A stretch of 64,000 nt of DNA, from contig NZ_JACIEM010000005.1 of the NCBI RefSeq assembly GCF_014196845.1, forward strand, positions 310,001 to 374,000, given 5' to 3'. Position 1 is the first letter of the stretch. Every line of letters starts with the position of its first letter. Positions 53,632 through 62,305 of this stretch are shown one piece after another. The translations under genes and the position numbers were made by a program. Under the pieces are notes generated by a model. The model saw only the letters and a list, made by a program, of their open reading frames with translations, was not told the DNA's origin and made no database searches. Source of the DNA: Aurantimonas endophytica. GTDB taxonomy: Bacteria > Pseudomonadota > Alphaproteobacteria > Rhizobiales > Rhizobiaceae.

Positions 53632-54950
53632 CCGAAATGACCGTCGGCTTCCTTCTGATCGGCGCGCTGGTCGCGCTGGTGCTGCTCGGCATGCATATCG
53701 CCGTCGCGCTGTTCTCGGTGGCGATCGCCGGTGTCTGGCTCCTGCGCGACAATTTCGACCTCGCGATGCGCCTCCTGTCGATCTCCGTCTATAACGGCAT
53801 CGCGGACTATCTCTTCGCGACCATCCCGCTCTTCGTGCTGATGGGCCTGATCGTTTCGATATCCAATATCGGGCGGGACACGTTCCAGGTTGCCGAAGCG
53901 CTGCTTCGCCGCCTGCGTGGCGGCCTGGGGATCGCCACGATCGCCGCCAACACGGTGTTCGCGGCGGTCACTGGCGTATCCATCGCCTCGGCGGCCGTGT
54001 TCACCAAGGTGGCCGTCCCCGAGATGACCCGCTACGGCTATCGCCCCGCCTTCGCCGCCGGCACGGTCGCCGGCTCATCCGTGCTCGGCATGCTGATCCC
54101 GCCGAGCCTGCTCCTCATCATCTACGGGGTGCTGGCGGAGCAGTCGATCGGCAACCTCTTCGTCGCCGGCATCATCCCCGGCATCCTGCTGGCGCTGGGC
54201 TTTGCCGGCATGATCGTTGCTCTGACCTTCATCGCGCCGCGCTTCGTCTTCGTGGACGGCGCGCCGCGCGTCGCCGGCGCGGAAGGCGAGGCCGACATGG
54301 GCGCGGCGGAGATGCTGCGCAAGCTCCTGCCGATCGTCGTTCTGGTGATGCTGGTCCTCGGCGGCCTCTACAGCGGCTTCTTCACGCCCACCGAAGCGGG
54401 CGGCGTGGGAGCTTTCGGCGCGCTCGTCATCGCGCTCTTCAAGCGGTCCCTCGACCGCAGGCGGATCTGGCGGGTTCTCAAGGACACCGGCATGGTCTCG
54501 GTAACGATCCTGATCCTGCTCATCGCCGCCAGCTTCTACAGCCGGATGCTGGCGATCGCCGGCATCCCCTCGGCGATCGGCGACCTGGTGTCGGCGTCGG
54601 GACTCGGGGCGTACGGATTTCTCGCCCTCTACGTCCTCGTCGTGCTTTTGATGGGCATGATCCTCGACTCCTCGTCGATCCTGCTCATCATGGTGCCGAT
54701 CGCGGCACCCATCGCGCAGTCGCTGGGCTTCGACCTGATCCAGTTCGGCCTCGTGACGGTGCTTGCCGTCGAGATCGGCCTCCTGACGCCGCCATTCGGC
54801 ATCTCTGTCTTCACGGTGCACTCGACGCTCGGCGATCGCGACGTGGGTCTTGAGTCCATTTTCGCGGGCGTTGCGCCCTTCATCGCCGTCATGGCGCTGG
54901 TGACGCTCCTCATTGCGCTCTTCCCTTCGTTGTCGACAGCGCTTCTGTAG
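53628..54950 (+). CDS. TRAP transporter large permease (DctM family)
   Basis: A 440-residue membrane protein with about 12 spans. Characteristic stretches are MGLIVSISNIGRDTFQVAEA, GVSIASAAVFTKVAVPEMTR (with the family's conserved SxxS-like Na site region), GMLIPPSLLLIIYGV and EIGLLTPPFGISVFTV. It carries out sodium-coupled uptake with DctQ and DctP. Last gene of the six-gene operon; no terminator was seen directly after it. Confidence 0.94.
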   Translation: MTEMTVGFLLIGALVALVLLGMHIAVALFSVAIAGVWLLRDNFDLAMRLLSISVYNGIADYLFATIPLFVLMGLIVSISNIGRDTFQVAEALLRRLRGGLGIATIAANTVFAAVTGVSIASAAVFTKVAVPEMTRYGYRPAFAAGTVAGSSVLGMLIPPSLLLIIYGVLAEQSIGNLFVAGIIPGILLALGFAGMIVALTFIAPRFVFVDGAPRVAGAEGEADMGAAEMLRKLLPIVVLVMLVLGGLYSGFFTPTEAGGVGAFGALVIALFKRSLDRRRIWRVLKDTGMVSVTILILLIAASFYSRMLAIAGIPSAIGDLVSASGLGAYGFLALYVLVVLLMGMILDSSSILLIMVPIAAPIAQSLGFDLIQFGLVTVLAVEIGLLTPPFGISVFTVHSTLGDRDVGLESIFAGVAPFIAVMALVTLLIALFPSLSTALL

Positions 54951-55297
54951 GTGCACTTCGATGATCGCCGAGAGGACTGAGAGTCTGTCCGCGCATGCTC
55001 AGGAGCGCCCGTGTTGTCGGGCAGCCGTAGATTAAAGGCCACTGCACGCCCCCGGTGCCAGGCCATCTCGGCAGGTGGCTAAGTAGTTGCTCCGCCGACG
55101 AGACGCTCGCTCGCAGGATTTTCTGCGATGCCCGGGTCCCTCCCGTCTGCAGCGGGTCTCTGCGGGCGCCGCGCCGCTGCGGGCGCCGCGCCGCGGCATG
55201 CGCCAGGGGAGCATGGGACGAACGGGAGGGGCGCCACTTGCGGGACGGCCTATCAGGAACGATCTCAGCCGGACCATTCCCAGAGGCACGTCACGCT
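54951..55297. other. Gap between TRAP operon and selO
   Basis: About 347 bases. A perfect tandem duplication of TGCGGGCGCCGCGCCGC lies at 55161-55177 and 55178-55194. The selO frame is open through part of it but lacks family similarity there. No clear promoter boxes were found. Confidence 0.45.
55161..55194. repeat. 17-base tandem duplication
   Basis: Two perfect, adjacent copies of TGCGGGCGCCGCGCCGC, each containing GGCGCC and able to fold on itself. It lies 104 bases upstream of the selO start. Confidence 0.85.
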
Positions 55298-56776
55298 TTG
55301 ACCATTCAGCTTCCGTTCGACAACTCCTATGCGCGCCTGCCGGACCGCTTCCATGCACGCGTTACGCCGACCGCCGCAGGGACGCCGAGGCTCATCCGGG
55401 TGAATGTGGAGCTGGCCCGTCATCTCGGCCTCGATCCCCAGTGGCTCGCCAGCCCGGACGGCGTCGAGGTGCTTGCGGGCAGGCGGGTTCCGGACGAGGC
55501 GGACCCGGTCGCGATGGCCTATGCCGGACATCAGTTCGGCCAGTTCGTTCCGCAACTCGGCGATGGTCGTGCGATCCTGCTCGGCGAGATCATCGACAAG
55601 GACGGGACCCGACGCGACCTGCAGCTGAAGGGCTCGGGCCGGACACCATTTTCAAGGGGCGGCGACGGCCGGGCGGCGCTCGGGCCCGTCCTTCGCGAGT
55701 ACATCGTCAGCGAGGCGATGGCCGCTCTCGGCATTTCGTCGACCCGTTCACTCGCGGCCGTCGCAACCGGGGAGCCAGTCGTCCGCGAAAGGATGCTTCC
55801 GGGCGCGTTGCTCGCACGCGTCGCATCCAGCCATGTGCGCATCGGCACCTTCCAGTATTTTGCTGCGCGCGGCGATGTCGATGGGCTGAGGATCCTCGCC
55901 GACTATGTCATCCATCGACACTATCCGGAGGTGGCACGGGCGAAGCAGCCTTATCTCGAACTCCTCGACCGCGTGGTCACCCGACAGGCGGAGCTCGTCG
56001 CGAAGTGGCTGCTGGTCGGTTTCATCCACGGCGTGATGAACACCGACAACGTCTCGATCGTGGGCGAGACGATCGACTACGGCCCCTGTGCCTTCATGGA
56101 CGCCTATGATCCCGCCACCGTCTTCAGCTCGATCGACCGGCAGGGTCGCTACGCCTATGGGCGGCAGCCGGGGATCGCCGACTGGAACCTGACGCGGCTG
56201 GCAGAGACCCTGCTGCCGCTGATTGCGGAGCAGCAGGAGGAGGCGGTCGTTCAGGCGCAGGAGGTGCTCGCCGCGTTCGCTCCCCGTTTCGAGACGGCAT
56301 TCCACGGCGGGCTGGCGCGCAAGCTCGGCCTTTCCAGCCTGCTGGCCGAGGACGAGGCGCTCGTCGGCGATCTCCTGCAGGCGATGGCCGAGAACCGCGC
56401 TGACTTCACCCTGACGTTCCGACGCCTCTGCGACGCCGTCAACGGACCGGAAGAGGACGCGGCGGTGCGGGCTCTGTTCGATGATCCTGACGCCTATGAA
56501 CGCTGGGCCGTCCGGTGGCGGCAGCGATTGCAGGCTGAACGGCAGGACGTCGGCACCCGGCGCGACGTCATGAGAGCGGTCAATCCCGCTTTCATTCCGC
56601 GCAACCATCGGATCGAGGCGGTCATTGACGCGGCCGTCGAGCGGGATGACTTCAGCGCCTTCGACGAGCTCATGGCGGTGCTCGCGCACCCCTACGAGGA
56701 TCAGCCGGAATTTGCCCGTTATGCGAACCCGCCTGAGCCCCACGAAGAGGTCAGCCAGACGTTCTGCGGGACCTGA
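55298..56776 (+). CDS. selO: SelO/YdiU-type protein adenylyltransferase (pseudokinase fold)
   Basis: A 492-residue SelO protein. The likely start is TTG 55298, giving TIQLPFDNSYARLPDRFHA, where family similarity begins. Motifs are YAGHQFGQFVPQLGDGRAIL, LKGSGRTPFSRGGDGRAAL, GFIHGVMNTDNVSIVGETI (the catalytic-loop/DFG-like region, with DYGPCAFMD) and the C-terminal QTFCGT. SelO transfers AMP from ATP to Ser/Thr/Tyr of redox proteins. Some homologues have selenocysteine near the C-terminus; here it is cysteine. Upstream in-frame residues are Arg/Ala-rich and look like non-coding DNA. Confidence 0.92.
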   Translation: MTIQLPFDNSYARLPDRFHARVTPTAAGTPRLIRVNVELARHLGLDPQWLASPDGVEVLAGRRVPDEADPVAMAYAGHQFGQFVPQLGDGRAILLGEIIDKDGTRRDLQLKGSGRTPFSRGGDGRAALGPVLREYIVSEAMAALGISSTRSLAAVATGEPVVRERMLPGALLARVASSHVRIGTFQYFAARGDVDGLRILADYVIHRHYPEVARAKQPYLELLDRVVTRQAELVAKWLLVGFIHGVMNTDNVSIVGETIDYGPCAFMDAYDPATVFSSIDRQGRYAYGRQPGIADWNLTRLAETLLPLIAEQQEEAVVQAQEVLAAFAPRFETAFHGGLARKLGLSSLLAEDEALVGDLLQAMAENRADFTLTFRRLCDAVNGPEEDAAVRALFDDPDAYERWAVRWRQRLQAERQDVGTRRDVMRAVNPAFIPRNHRIEAVIDAAVERDDFSAFDELMAVLAHPYEDQPEFARYANPPEPHEEVSQTFCGT

Positions 56777-56786
56777 GAGAGAGCCT

Positions 56787-56816
56787 CCGGCAGCTTCATG
56801 AAGCTGAAGCTGCCGG
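56787..56816 (+). terminator. Terminator after selO
   Basis: CCGGCAGCTTC and GAAGCTGCCGG form an 11-base perfect stem with an 8-base loop, 10 bases past the selO stop. TTCT follows the stem. Strong hairpin with a short U-run. Confidence 0.7.
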
Positions 56817-57071
56817 TTCTGCTGCATACCTCGATGACCCGCGCGACGGGTCTTGAGGGCGGGGCCCCTCTGCCGTTGCAGGTGTCGGAGTAACGGGTTG
56901 CGGCGCCTTGCGCCCGACCGATCGCAGCAGCCAGTCGAGCGAGCGACGCAGCCCGGATGCGCCATCCCGTTCGAACCAGGCGCCATGCGAGAAGACGACA
57001 CGTTCGGGTTCCAGCGCCGCAAGAGGGCGCGCCGCCGCCTTCGCGTCGTGCCCCTTGGCTTTTACGACCAC
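56796..57071 (-). pseudogene. Truncated MBL-fold / DUF4336-like protein, C-terminal remnant
   Basis: About 91 codons in the minus direction contain PLAALEPERVVFSHGAWFER and GLRRSLDWLL, which match the end of DUF4336-type metallo-hydrolase-fold proteins. The front of the protein, normally about 150 residues, is absent: going upstream the frame meets TAG at 57084-57086. Its last codon lies inside the selO terminator. I read it as a decayed gene fragment rather than a working short gene. Confidence 0.6.
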
Positions 57072-57278
57072 GGGTGTCGGTAACTACGCAACAGCCGCTC
57101 AGTTTCCGCGGGAGGATTTCACCTTAGCCTGTTGCGGGTAAAACACCAATTGTTCGTGAAATTGTGCTCACATACCCACTTACCAGTTCTGCCGGGTCGG
57201 GCTACCGATCGGTCCCAGCGGGAGGAATACTTGCCATTCCGCAGCCGTCACGTCCTGCTGCGATAACGGAAGTTCCGT
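57072..57278. other. Upstream region of the FecR-like secreted protein
   Basis: An AT-richer stretch at 57130-57190 (AAACACCAATTGTTCG, ATTGTGCTCACATACCC) probably contains the promoter of the next gene. Nothing else was recognised. With the remnant at 56796-57071 it makes up the roughly 500-base gap after selO. Confidence 0.4.
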
Positions 57279-57794
57279 ATGAGCCGTTCAAGGATAGTCG
57301 CGCCCATAGCCATAAGCCTTCTGGTATTGGCCACCTCCGCAGGTTTTGCGCAGGAGCGGCAGCTGGCGAATTGCCGCTGCTCCTACGTGCAGCTCTCGGC
57401 TGCAAACATGACGGAGACGCTGGGTACCGTAACGGCCGTAACGACTGACGTGTTGATCAGCCGGCCGGCGGGTCTCGTTCCGGCGCGAGTGGGTGCGCCG
57501 TTGGCGGCCGGGACGCGCGTGATGACCGGGCCGGATGCGTTGGCATCGCTCCTGATCGGCCGAAACTGCCGTGTGGACATGGAGCCCAGCTCCCTCGTCA
57601 TTGTTGCTGTGGTCGAGCGCAGGCTCTGTGTCACGAGTGCCGGCCCTGGTATCGAATCGGCGAGTCCTGCGGGGCTCACGCCCACATTCCCGGACGTAAT
57701 GGGCGGTCTCGTTGCCGTGGCTGGCGCGGCCACGGTCATCACCGGCGCAGTGGACGACGATGACGACACCGACAGCATTTCCCGCGGAGAATAA
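57279..57794 (+). CDS. Secreted FecR-like protein with C-terminal hydrophobic helix and acidic tail
   Basis: A 171-residue protein. The signal peptide is IVAPIAISLLVLATSAGFAQ. The middle (GTVTAVTTDVLISRPAG, VGAPLAAGTRVMTGPDALAS) has the beta-repeat pattern of FecR-like domains. It ends in a hydrophobic helix (GGLVAVAGAATVITGAV) and a DDDDDTDSISRGE tail. Cysteines at about 33, 35, 97 and 116 could form disulfides. Proteins of this build are found near polysaccharide loci in alphaproteobacteria. Role unknown; the tail resembles a sorting or membrane-retention signal. Confidence 0.7.
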   Translation: MSRSRIVAPIAISLLVLATSAGFAQERQLANCRCSYVQLSAANMTETLGTVTAVTTDVLISRPAGLVPARVGAPLAAGTRVMTGPDALASLLIGRNCRVDMEPSSLVIVAVVERRLCVTSAGPGIESASPAGLTPTFPDVMGGLVAVAGAATVITGAVDDDDDTDSISRGE

Positions 57795-58132
57795 TCCAAG
57801 ACCCTGCGCCTTGCGCGCGACGAACTTTGATCGGTCATGTCAGCGTCGCTCAACCGCCCTGAGGAAGCACAGCTGCGGGTTCCCGTCTCACGAGAACTCA
57901 CAAATCGTCGCTTGGCTGTTATTCTTTCCTTAACTTTCGGTCATTGAAGGCAGCCGGGAAATCATCTGGACCGGTCGACCTGTCTTACTCCTGACGCGAA
58001 CACCGGATATCTTCAGTGAACTCTTGTCGCGGTCGATCCGCTTTGCCGGACCGCACGAGGGGGAGGTCGGTCGGCGCTCTGCGGAGGAGCGCCAACGCGG
58101 GCCTGTCATGCATGATTTCGGCGGGGTGTGGC
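57795..58132. other. Leader region of the NusG-like gene
   Basis: 338 bases. A T-rich segment (57905-57950, with TTATTCTTTCCTTAACTTTC) is the likely promoter area. The frame of the next gene is open back to 58016 but the NGN domain starts only at 58133. No structured element stood out. Confidence 0.45.
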
Positions 58133-58630
58133 ATGAAGGGCGAAAGACGCTGGTTCGCAGTCGGCACGCAACCGGGCAGGGAAACTGTCGCCGCGATCCA
58201 TCTGCAGCGACAGGGGTTCACCTGCTTCCTCCCGATGCATGTCAGGACCGTCCGCCACGCAGGTCGCCTGAGCACTCAGCGTGGTTCGTTCTTCCCCGGT
58301 TATCTCTTTGTGGCGCTTGATCTGCGGACCGATCGTTGGCGCGCCGTCAACGGCACTGTGGGGGTCCGGCACATCGTTTCCGCAGCCGATCGACCCGTTC
58401 CCATTGCGCGCGGGTTTGTCGAAAAATTGCAATCGACGGTAGATGCTTCGGGCGTGATCAGGCTGGACATCCGCCGCCAAAAGGGTGATAAGCTAACCTT
58501 GCAATACGGACCCTTTGCCGGAATGGTTGGCGAATGGGATCGAATGGAGGGGGCCCAGCGGGTCCGCGTCCTTCTCAACTTCCTGAACGGGCCTGTCCCC
58601 GTCGTGGTCGAGGCAGGCTCTCTGCTTTGA
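58133..58630 (+). CDS. RfaH-like NusG paralog (specialised antiterminator)
   Basis: A 165-residue NusG-family protein starting MKGERRWFAVGTQPGRETVA. Residues 6-110 form the NGN domain (RRWFAVGTQPGRE, GSFFPGYLFVALDL) that binds RNA polymerase; the C-terminus has a KOW motif (GDKLTLQYGPFAGMVG). Its size and position as the first gene of a polysaccharide operon fit RfaH/UpxY/LoaP-type antiterminators that act on one or few long operons, not the housekeeping NusG. The leader after it holds a hairpin and an ops-like GCGGTAGC. It probably boosts its own downstream operon. Confidence 0.88.
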   Translation: MKGERRWFAVGTQPGRETVAAIHLQRQGFTCFLPMHVRTVRHAGRLSTQRGSFFPGYLFVALDLRTDRWRAVNGTVGVRHIVSAADRPVPIARGFVEKLQSTVDASGVIRLDIRRQKGDKLTLQYGPFAGMVGEWDRMEGAQRVRVLLNFLNGPVPVVVEAGSLL

Positions 58631-58672
58631 GTGAGCGTTAAAAAAGTAGCGCGTTCGTCGCCGCCAAGTTCA

Positions 58673-58704
58673 GCACTCACTGGTTCACCAGGGAGTGCGG
58701 TAGC
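58673..58704 (+). promoter_or_regulatory. Candidate NusG-paralog recruitment site: hairpin plus ops-like core
   Basis: GCACTC-a-CTGG-ttca-CCAG-g-GAGTGC forms a 10-pair hairpin with one internal mismatch (58673-58698). GCGGTAGC, the core of the E. coli ops element bound by RfaH, directly follows and shares its last two bases (58697-58704). The next bases are TATTTAT. The element stands 43 bases after the NusG-like stop and 120 bases before the next start, as expected for an operon leader. Confidence 0.6.
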
Positions 58705-58823
58705 TATTTATCCCCAGCCTCCGGGATCTCCGCGCTGACCACACGTTTCGAAATTCTCCATCATCGTTTGCGATCTCGCCCTTGGCATCATTAGCGCGTA
58801 TTGCCGCGCTTCCGCAGGGCGCG

Positions 58824-60071
58824 ATGCAGATCGTCGGCCGCGGGTGGTTCCACCTATTAGGCGGCCTGATGCTCGCCGTCGTGGCGCCGGCCCTCATCCG
58901 CTACGATGGAAATCCGGGCTTCCCGCAGCCTGGGAGTGCATGGAACACGATCGTCGGCATCACTCTTGCGGTCTCCGTCGGCTTCCATGTGCTGACGAAG
59001 GTCGCCCGGTTTCCCGAGGTCAGAGCGACGTCGTACGTTTTCCCCTGCTTTGTCGGAACCTACGGCGTAGTGCTGTTGATCTTCTTCTTCTTTCGGATCG
59101 ATTACGCCCGTTCGCTGTTCCTGGGCAGTTTCATCCTCTGCGTAATCTGGTTCTTTCACGCCATCTTGTTGACGCGGTTGCGGACACGTGCCGCCTTCGC
59201 CGTCATCCCGATCGGCTCGGTCGGGCGCCTGCGCGGCGTCCGTACCGCCGATTTCAGCATGCTGGCTTCGCCGGTATTCCCGGAGCGTCTGCCCGACGCA
59301 TTGATTGCAGACTTCCGGGCGGACCTGCCTGGCGAATGGGAGCACTTCATCGCCGACTGGGTGCTAGGGGGGCGGCCCGCCTATCACGTGAAGGACGCGA
59401 TGGAGATGCTGACGGGGCGCGTCGATATCGAGCACCTGTCAGAGAACAGCTTCGGATCCCTCGATCCCGCGCTCGGCTATCGCAACATCAAGCGGGTTCT
59501 GGACGTGCTGATCGCGATCCTGCTCTTGCCGGCCTTCTTCCTCCTGACACTCGTCGTCGGCGCGGCGATCATGCTGGATTCTTCCGGCCCCGTATTTTTC
59601 CGGCAGGAGCGGGTCGGCTATCGCGGTCGGCTCTTCAAGGTGCTCAAATTCCGGACGATGACTCACGTTCCGGACCTGGAGGCAGGCAGTCGAGAAGCTG
59701 CGATGACGCGCACCGCGGATCCACGGGTCACGCGGGTCGGCCGCGTTTTGCGCCGGTCGCGCATCGACGAGATTCCGCAACTCTTCAACGTTCTCAAGGG
59801 GGAGATGAGCTGGATCGGGCCCCGTCCCGAGGCCAAGCCGCTCTCCACCTGGTACGGGGAAGAATTGCCGTTTTATAGTTACCGCCATATCGTACGGCCC
59901 GGGATCACCGGCTGGGCGCAGGTCAACCAGGGGCACGTCGTAGACATGCAGGACGTTCTCGGCAAACTTCACTACGATTTCTACTACATCAAGTACTTCT
60001 CTCCGTGGCTTGACGTGTTCATCGCGATCCGCACGCTATGGATCATGGCCGGCGGGCAGGGATCGCGATGA
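58824..60071 (+). CDS. Polyprenyl-phosphate glycosylphosphotransferase (WcaJ/WbaP type)
   Basis: A 415-residue priming enzyme. Four to five N-terminal membrane helices (to about residue 110), a soluble domain, and a further helix (LIAILLLPAFFLLTLVVGAA) lead to the catalytic sugar-transferase domain with KVLKFRTMTH, DEIPQLFNVLKGEMSWIGPRPE and GITGWAQVNQG. This full-length layout fits WcaJ/WbaP-type enzymes, in contrast to the short ExoY-like enzyme of the first locus. The ATG at 58824 is preferred over TTG 58782. First biosynthetic gene after the NusG-like leader. Confidence 0.9.
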   Translation: MQIVGRGWFHLLGGLMLAVVAPALIRYDGNPGFPQPGSAWNTIVGITLAVSVGFHVLTKVARFPEVRATSYVFPCFVGTYGVVLLIFFFFRIDYARSLFLGSFILCVIWFFHAILLTRLRTRAAFAVIPIGSVGRLRGVRTADFSMLASPVFPERLPDALIADFRADLPGEWEHFIADWVLGGRPAYHVKDAMEMLTGRVDIEHLSENSFGSLDPALGYRNIKRVLDVLIAILLLPAFFLLTLVVGAAIMLDSSGPVFFRQERVGYRGRLFKVLKFRTMTHVPDLEAGSREAAMTRTADPRVTRVGRVLRRSRIDEIPQLFNVLKGEMSWIGPRPEAKPLSTWYGEELPFYSYRHIVRPGITGWAQVNQGHVVDMQDVLGKLHYDFYYIKYFSPWLDVFIAIRTLWIMAGGQGSR

Positions 60072-60173
60072 TGCGGGCGCCCTTCGGCGGGAGTATCCCG
60101 GCATCGTCGACGCGGCGGCGAGCGTGATATCGATCGGTCCCGCGGCACTGTTCTCGCCGCGAATCGCGGTTCG

Positions 60174-61238
<1,065 letters not shown>

Positions 61239-61311
61239 CTGGCGCTGACATCATCACGGGGGCAATGTCGGGGATGCCCAGCCGGCAGCGTCATCGCGCA
61301 GCGAGCGCACC

Positions 61312-62202
61312 TTGAAGGGAATCATCCTCGCCGGTGGCAGCGGCACACGGCTGCATCCGATGACGCTGACCGGATCGAAGCAGCTGATGCCGGTCTACGA
61401 CAAGCCGATGATCTATTATCCGCTCTCGACGCTCATGCTGGCGGGGATCCGCGAGGTCCTGATCATCTCGACGCCCGAGGACCTGCCGCGGTTTCGGGCG
61501 TTGCTGGGGTCGGGCGATCGGTGGGGAATGCGGTTCAGCTACGCCGAGCAAGCCAAGCCAGAGGGGCTCGCACAAGCCTATATCATTGGCGAAGAGTTCA
61601 TTGCAGGCGAGAACTCGGCGCTCATCCTCGGGGACAACCTGTTTTACGGCCACGGCTTGAGGGAGCTTCTGGCCCGCGCCGCGAGCCGCGCCGACAAGGC
61701 GACGATCTTTACCTACCGCGTCTCCGATCCGGAACGTTACGGCGTCGTCTCCTTCGACCAGGACGGGGCGGTCGTCTCGATCGAGGAGAAGCCGCAGCGG
61801 GCAAAATCCAATTGGGTGGTGACCGGGCTATATTTCTATGACGGGAGCGCGCCGGCGATTGCCCGGCGTCTGCAACCTTCGGCGCGCGGAGAACTCGAGA
61901 TCACCGATCTCAACCGCGTCTATCTAGAAGAGGGCAGGCTCGCAGTGGAGGCGATGGGGCGAGGCTTTGCCTGGCTGGATACGGGGACGCCGGAAACGCT
62001 GCTCCAGGCAGGCGAGTTCGTGCGGACGCTGGAACACCGGCAGGGCTTCAAGATCGCCTGTCCCGAGGAAGTTGCCTTCGTCAAAGGCTTCATCGACAAA
62101 GCGGAGCTTCACGCACTCGGCCGGGAACTGGGCAAGAGCCCCTACGGCCAGTATCTCCAGCGCGTTGCCGACGAAGCCGATGGCTCCCCGCGTGCCGGAT
62201 GA
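61312..62202 (+). CDS. rfbA: Glucose-1-phosphate thymidylyltransferase
   Basis: A 296-residue nucleotidyltransferase from a TTG start: MKGIILAGGSGTRLHPMTLT. Other motifs are EEKPQRAKSNWVVTGLYFYD and FAWLDTGTPETLLQAGEFV. It makes dTDP-glucose, the substrate of RfbB next to it. Coding order rfbB-rfbA and 73-base spacing suggest one operon. Confidence 0.94.
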   Translation: MKGIILAGGSGTRLHPMTLTGSKQLMPVYDKPMIYYPLSTLMLAGIREVLIISTPEDLPRFRALLGSGDRWGMRFSYAEQAKPEGLAQAYIIGEEFIAGENSALILGDNLFYGHGLRELLARAASRADKATIFTYRVSDPERYGVVSFDQDGAVVSIEEKPQRAKSNWVVTGLYFYDGSAPAIARRLQPSARGELEITDLNRVYLEEGRLAVEAMGRGFAWLDTGTPETLLQAGEFVRTLEHRQGFKIACPEEVAFVKGFIDKAELHALGRELGKSPYGQYLQRVADEADGSPRAG

Positions 62203-62305
62203 TAAATCTGCTCCCGCTGCGTGGAGAGGCCACAGGCATGACTTGCGGTCCGGCTTGCGCCACAAGCGGCGCATCGTGTTCGACCGCCAGAACCAGGGAA
62301 GCTAA

